A program made the position numbers and the translations under genes. The notes under the pieces were generated by a model. It was not told where the DNA came from, did no database searches, and saw only the letters and a program-made list of their open reading frames with translations. From Cornus controversa (taxonomy: Eukaryota; Streptophyta; Magnoliopsida; Cornales; Cornaceae), in NCBI GenBank assembly GCA_026545225.1, contig CM048845.1:30879001-30943000 (forward strand): DNA of 64,000 nt, read 5' to 3'. Positions 59,456-64,000 of the stretch are shown here, piece by piece (the first letter of the stretch is position 1; every line of letters begins with the position of its first letter).

Positions 59456-61450
59456 ATGGACATCTCTGAGCCTCCAATGCATAGAGTACTAAGGTCTCGC
59501 ACGGCTCGACCTGACCCACCATTTACAAGTGCACATGATGGCCAACCTAGTGGAGAAGGTGATGGTAGTAATTCACTTAATACACGAGCAAGTATCGAAA
59601 GTTCAGGTAGTGTTTCACAGATGAACCCACAATCGAGTGGAGGAGGACAACCAAGTGGAGAAGGTGATAATTATGTTGCACCATTAATTCATCATATATA
59701 AGCTCTTTTATAATTGCTGTATTTTAATAATGATGATAAATTTATTTTTTAGGCTCATTTCGGAAAGGGTGTGGAAAAGCAAAGAATGAAGCCTTAGTGA
59801 AAGCTAAGAAACTTTACGGAAAAGGCAATCCAGTTCCGGTAGAGTTCTCGCCAGATTCTTATAAACCTGTTGACTTAAACAATCATATTTGGACAGCTGA
59901 GATTGGTATCAGTACTCGACAAAGAAATACACTTCTTCTACATAAATCATGGAAGGATGTTCGCGAATATGAAAAACAAGACCTCTATGACCATGTAAAG
60001 GTATTGAATTATTATTTTTTTATATTATATTAGTGTATGAAATATGTTTTGTTCTTTTTTATATCATATTAGTGTATATAAGTGGTTCATTTTTTAGTAT
60101 GCCACTGAGATTTTGCCTGACCATTACTTTGTTTTAACTTGTATTGAATATTCATATAAAGAAAACATTTGGAGTGGATGCATATGCCAATGAAAACGAT
60201 TTTAAGCGAGTGGACAGGAGACTATCTGAGAGTTTGAGGAAATATAGATGTAGTTTGAAGAAACATTTTGATGAGCATCTTTCGGTTGAGAATGCACGCC
60301 GACATCCCAAAGATGACATTGATATTGATATTTGGCAAGTCTTGTGTGATAGGTGGATCTAAGAGGAATTTCAGGTTCTCAACTATGTGCTTTTGATTAT
60401 TTACCATTTGACAATTTACTTAAATCATTTAAATATTAATTTTACTTGCTAATTGAGTTTATTCACTTATTTTTGTATTATTGTTTGAATTACTACATAG
60501 GAAATAAGTGCAAAAAACAAAGAAAATCGATCAAAGAATACAATTCCACATGTTTCTGGATCGATGTCCTTCATTAGACGCTTTCATGGTTACGTACGTA
60601 AAATGTTTAATAATAATTATAGATTTTTAATTTACTATCCATTCAAATCATATATCGTTCGATGTTAACTATTAGTTTATACTACAGCTTAAAACAAAGG
60701 AAAATCAAGCAAATGAGGAAGTCGAGGAAACTGGAATTCATCAGCCTGGTCCTGCAATCAGCACCTACAAGGACACACACTTTAAAGAAAATTCTGGCTG
60801 GGTAAACGAGAAAGCTAAAAGGAATTATGTAAGTTAATTATGACACTGTTTTAATCATTAATGTTACTAATTCTTGTTTTATTTATTGTTCTTTCATTTA
60901 TTTTATATATTTTTAATTTTATCTAGACTTAAAATATGTTATTTTAATGCAGGATGATATGATAGAAAAGTCGTTACAAGTTTCTCTTGAATCTGATGGT
61001 ACCAGCAGTCCAAATGATGTCGAGATACTGCTGGAGCAACTAGGAGGTGTTAGGAAGGGATATCCTCATGGCCTTGGGAATGGGTACATTGTTTCGAGTC
61101 GTCAACGTGTATCCTCATCTTTTGAAGAGTCCTCTAGAAGGAGGGCAGAAATAGCAGAGGAAAAAAATGAAAAAATGGCAGAGGAATTAGCAAACGTGCG
61201 AGAACAGTTGCAAAAAATTACCAAAGTGCAGGAGATGATGCTTGCGCAACAACAACAACCTCCACCATGGTTCCACCATTATCAGCAAACATCAGATTCC
61301 GAACGGCAGCATGCACCACCTGCACCACCAAGCTATCCCCAGCCACCACCATGGTTCCAGTTTTCTCAACAGCCCCAATCAACACCAACACCAACACCAT
61401 CAGAGTCAGCCCCAACACCAACACCCCATTCAGCACCAACACCACCTTAA
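59456..61450 (+). pseudogene. TNPA-like: TNPA-like (Transposase_24, Ptta/En-Spm) gene of the CACTA element, 6 exons
   Basis: Splice sites give exons 59456-59663, 59753-60000, 60162-60374, 60501-60593, 60688-60828 and 60953-61450. The product opens MDISEPPMHRVLRSRTARPD, has a Ser/Gly-rich linker, then VDLNNHIWTAEIGISTRQRN and LHKSWKDVREYEKQDLYDHV, DIWQVLCDRW, EFQ/EISAKNKENRSKNTIPH, and YKDTHFKENSGWVNEKAKRN. These are the Transposase_24 order of blocks. A coiled coil (AEEKNEKMAEELANVREQLQ) follows, then a Gln/Pro-rich tail. In En/Spm the TNPA-type protein binds subterminal repeats and brings the ends together. One in-frame stop (TAA 60360-60362, in DRWI*EEFQ, where Ser fits) interrupts exon 3; otherwise the gene looks whole. 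The far right position next to the terminus is usual for this gene. Confidence 0.82.
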
Positions 61451-61755
61451 ATCTGGATTTGCTTTTGTAGGTTCTATCTTAGATCTATATTGTTCAATGC
61501 ATGCTTGTTTTATTTCAAGACAAATTTGTTTGATTTATGTTTTATTTTGTTATCTTGGATGTTGAACTAGCTTGTATTAACTTATTGGTTTTTTTTTATA
61601 AAAGTCCTAATTAGGTATTGTTATGTAATTTATGCAATATTTATTTAATATTGTCATATATATAATATTTATTTAAGAAATGTAAATTAACATATTAAGC
61701 AAATTACAAAAATAAAAATTAAGCAAAATATCAAACAAATACCTAATTGTCCCTA
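61451..61755 (+). other. 3' flank of the TNPA-like gene
   Basis: T-rich sequence expected to hold the 3' untranslated region. No further gene. Confidence 0.5.
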
Positions 61756-62285
61756 ATACGTATGCATATTAGTGACAGTCAAAAACTGTCACTAATAGTC
61801 CAGTTATTAGTGACGGTCAAATTCGTCGCTAAAACACCAGTAAATTAGTGACAGTTTCATACCGTCACTAATAAACCAGTTATTAGTGACAGTGAAATCC
61901 GTCGCTAATACGTCTGCGAATTAGTGACAGTTCTTGACCGTCACTAATAGTCCAGTTATTAGCGACGGTCATAACCGTCCCTAATAGTCCAGTTATTAGT
62001 GACGGTCAAAACCGTCCCTAATAGTCCCCGTTATTAGTGATGGTCAAAACCGTCGCTAATAGTACCCGTTATTAGTGACGGTCAAAACCGTCCCTAATAG
62101 TCCCCGTTATTAGTGACGGTCAAAACCGTCGCTAATAGTCCAATTATTAGTGATGGTCAAACTTGACCGTCACTAATGCCCTTTTGCGACACCAATTTTA
62201 GTGACGGTCCGATTTGAGCATTAGCGACGGTTTTTTGACTTTGTGACGGATTTGACCGTCACTAAAACCCTGATTTCTTGTAGTG
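61756..62285 (+). repeat. Right subterminal repeat block and terminus of the CACTA element
   Basis: More than ten units of TTAGTGACGGTCAAAACCGTC(G/C)CTAATAGTCC-type sequence, about 35 bp apart, end in CCTGATTTCTTGTAGTG. GACGGT and ACCGTC are perfectly complementary, so every unit is a palindrome. This end has many more copies, and more regular ones, than the left end, an asymmetry known from En/Spm. Confidence 0.88.
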
Positions 62286-62355
62286 TAATTTAATGAGACA
62301 ATTTTGATAAAAAAAAATTATTTTGCTTGATTTAACGGTTAGCTTGATTAAGCTA
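62286..62355. other. Flank between the CACTA terminus and the second MITE copy
   Basis: Seventy bases of A/T-rich sequence. No continuation of MITE copy 1 is present here. Confidence 0.5.
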
Positions 62356-62540
62356 AGAGCATTTATTATGGGTTGGCCAAACCATGATCTGGCCAAGCAA
62401 AACCTACTATTCATTTACAACAGCTTGGCTAAATAAACGGGCCCCACTCTTGTTGGCTAATTCCTTGACTTAATTTATCCAAGCAACTAGCCAAGCATTT
62501 GTACTTTTTTAATTTTTTTTTTGTCCTCACATGGAATAAC

Positions 62541-62588
<48 letters not shown>

Positions 62589-62896
62589 TGTGTGTTTTTT
62601 TTTCACTTAAATATTTATAAGTTTTACTACACATTAAATTTTTTAATGAAACCATTTCTGTTAGAAAGATAATTCTAAGAGCTTCAATTTGAGTACCACT
62701 TATTCTATGTTTCGATATAATTTAAAAAATATTAAAATATTATTATTATTGGCTAGTGAAAATCTGGAGAAACTATTGTGGAGCCAAATTTTAGAGATCC
62801 TGACATGTTGATATGGCTGGCTAAAATGCTGACATGGCTAGCCAGAATTTGAATCTGGAGAAGCAAACATAGAGAAGTCATTCTAAAATGCCCTAA
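62356..62896 (-). mobile_element. MITE-like repeat copy 2, opposite orientation, near full length
   Basis: It runs from GAGCATTTATTATGGG to CATTCTAAAATGCCC. The ends are weakly inverted (GAGCATTTA / GGGCATTTT), and a TA/TG microsatellite at 62541-62597 lies in the middle. The right half matches the reverse complement of 22979-23300. It is non-coding and resembles the common plant MITEs that begin GAGCATCTCC. Confidence 0.65.
62541..62597. repeat. (TA)n(TG)n compound microsatellite
   Basis: TA units followed by about 18 TG units, inside MITE copy 2. Confidence 0.95.
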
Positions 62897-64000
62897 CCAA
62901 ATAGTTAAGTTACATGTGGGACTTAATTTTTGGCCATGTTAATTTAGTTAGCTAAAAAAAACTTTTAGCCAAGTAGGAGATACTCTCACACTTCCCTTAG
63001 AAGTACTGATAAGAACATTAAAATGCAATCTCTAAGGCAGCTATATCAAATCAACCTTAAAATGCAATCTCTAAGGCAACTATATCAAATCAACCTGTCA
63101 ATAATACATATGTTCAGGCATATACAAGGTAACCCAAAGTCACCAAATTATTATAATATATTAGACCAAAAAAATTAGTTGATTACCTTCTTCAAGCATT
63201 TAAATGGGTTGGAATCTATTTGATTACCTTCAAGCATTCAGGCATAGGTAACCCAAAGTCCCTACTAACTGTTTTGAGGATTCTCATTTTCGGAGAGGCT
63301 TTTTCCAAATTTTGAACCCAATTTCGAACCGGAGATATACTACTTTGGGCGAAAGACACTTGCCATCGCACCAAACATGCAAACATTTTGTTAAACATGT
63401 TAAGTGCAAACTGGTTCTTTCCCGCATATAACAACATTCTGTCAAACATGTTAAGTGCAAACTGGTTCTTTCCCGCATATAACAATATTATATTCTTAGA
63501 TTAATCAAATAACAAATTAAACTCACCCAACCACTATTCCATAATTTTGAAGAGAAGACATAGATGAATCAAATAATAAAGTAGTGATTGAAAATACAAA
63601 CAACCAACCTTTACTATATATATATATAGACTTGAAAGATTCATTACACACCTCTATACAATATATACATTTAGATATTCTAATTAGAAAAACAACACAT
63701 TGTTTCTTATCTTCTAGTTTTTCATTGTGTTTTCCGAATGAATATGGACTTCTCCACGATTAGCTAAACTATTTCTATGGACTTATTTGTATCTATATAA
63801 TACATATAGAGAGAACCTGGAGAGAGGGGATGATGATGGAGTAGAACAGTGACGCTGATGATGGAGTTCTCTAAACTAGGTCATCTGTGAATTCTCTGAG
63901 CTCGGTGAAGATGGATTCTGACGATAGAGTGGAGAGAGTGATCGGTGCTAGTGACGATGGAGTTTGGAAAGTTATCTGTGTTCGGTGATGATGGAGTCGA
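62897..64000. other. Right flank, two short tandem duplications, no confirmed gene
   Basis: A ~41-bp unit (AAAATGCAATCTCTAAGGCA...) is repeated at 63019-63096. A 51-bp unit (AAACATGTTAAGTGCAAACT...) is repeated at 63393-63484. A minus-strand frame at 63216-63485 contains the second duplication, and its C-terminal part (NLEKASPKMRILKTVSRDFG) could be a gene fragment, unrecognised. From 63825 to the window end GATGATGGAG-like phrases recur. Confidence 0.45.

Larger units (their letters stand above)
23324..62285 (+). mobile_element. 39 kb gene-capturing CACTA (En/Spm) transposon with nested insertions
   Basis: The left end CATTACAAGAAATTAAGG (23324) and the reverse complement of the right end, CACTACAAGAAATCAGGG, agree at about 23 of 28 positions, followed by GGTTTTAG on both sides. 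Both ends carry subterminal repeats built on GACGGT and ACCGTCACTAA. Between them lie a TNP2-type transposase gene and a TNPA/Transposase_24 gene on the same strand, the standard CACTA gene pair. The 3-bp flanks (AAT left, TAA right) do not match, so no clean target duplication is seen. A LINE and a Tat LTR element account for about 17 kb, leaving ~22 kb of CACTA sequence. That is large for the family, because pieces of at least six host genes were acquired. The transposase genes contain nonsense changes, so the copy is probably inactive. Confidence 0.8.

Noticed and set aside
1-64000. tRNA and rRNA genes
   Set aside because: No cloverleaf with A/B boxes or rRNA core sequence was noticed; the only tRNA-related strings are the primer-binding sites at 1450 and 44525.

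Overview
The window is intergenic, transposon-dense chromosomal DNA of a flowering plant, almost certainly a eudicot. The grounds are plant LTR elements with 0.8-3.1 kb LTRs, CACTA-type DNA transposons, an L1-type LINE, many TA microsatellites, and fragments of plant genes (cellulose-synthase-like C, beta-hexosaminidase, wall-associated kinase, LIFEGUARD/BIL4, RPC9, FRIENDLY/CLU). The species cannot be named from the sequence. Only one host gene that is not part of a transposon is convincing: a UCP031279-family gene on the minus strand at 17.7-18.2 kb, and it appears to have lost its usual ATG.

Layout. 1-9094: a non-coding, LARD-like Ty3/gypsy element with giant LTRs. Its 5' LTR is cut by the window edge, the 3' LTR is 3134 bp, and the internal region carries a striking hairpin tandem array. 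It lies next to the end of a CACTA element (end at 10475) and is probably nested in it. 10476-16.26 kb: older reverse-oriented LTR-element sequence, interrupted by a 3.0 kb solo LTR with an intact 5-bp target duplication (12044-15053). 16.3-19.9 kb: low-copy-looking DNA with the host gene. 19926-22773: a second, reverse-oriented, solo-LTR-like block. 22.98-23.3 kb and 62.36-62.9 kb: two copies of one MITE-like repeat in opposite orientation.

23324-62285 is the main object: one ~39 kb CACTA (En/Spm) transposon, bounded by matching ~28-bp inverted termini and palindromic subterminal repeats. It carries a TNP2-type transposase gene (34.8-38.5 kb) and a six-exon Transposase_24/TNPA-type gene (59.5-61.45 kb), both on the plus strand and both holding nonsense changes. 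It has picked up exon-sized pieces of at least six unrelated host genes: LFG/BIL4, CSLC, WAK, HEXO, CLU/FMT and RPC9. Several keep their splice sites. It therefore looks like a very large gene-capturing 'Pack-CACTA'. Two later insertions sit inside it: a 5'-truncated L1-type LINE (31.09-34.26 kb, minus) and a 13.8 kb Tat-lineage Ty3/gypsy element (43746-57500). The Tat element has gag-pol, a long antisense ORF of the plant-mobile-domain (PMD) type, and a hairpin tandem array before its 3' LTR.

How the parts relate: in the CACTA element TNP2 would be the catalytic transposase, and the TNPA-like protein would bind the subterminal repeats. The captured exons lie between the two genes or upstream of the first, where transposon transcription could splice into them. 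All homology calls were made by reading the sequence, with no database search.
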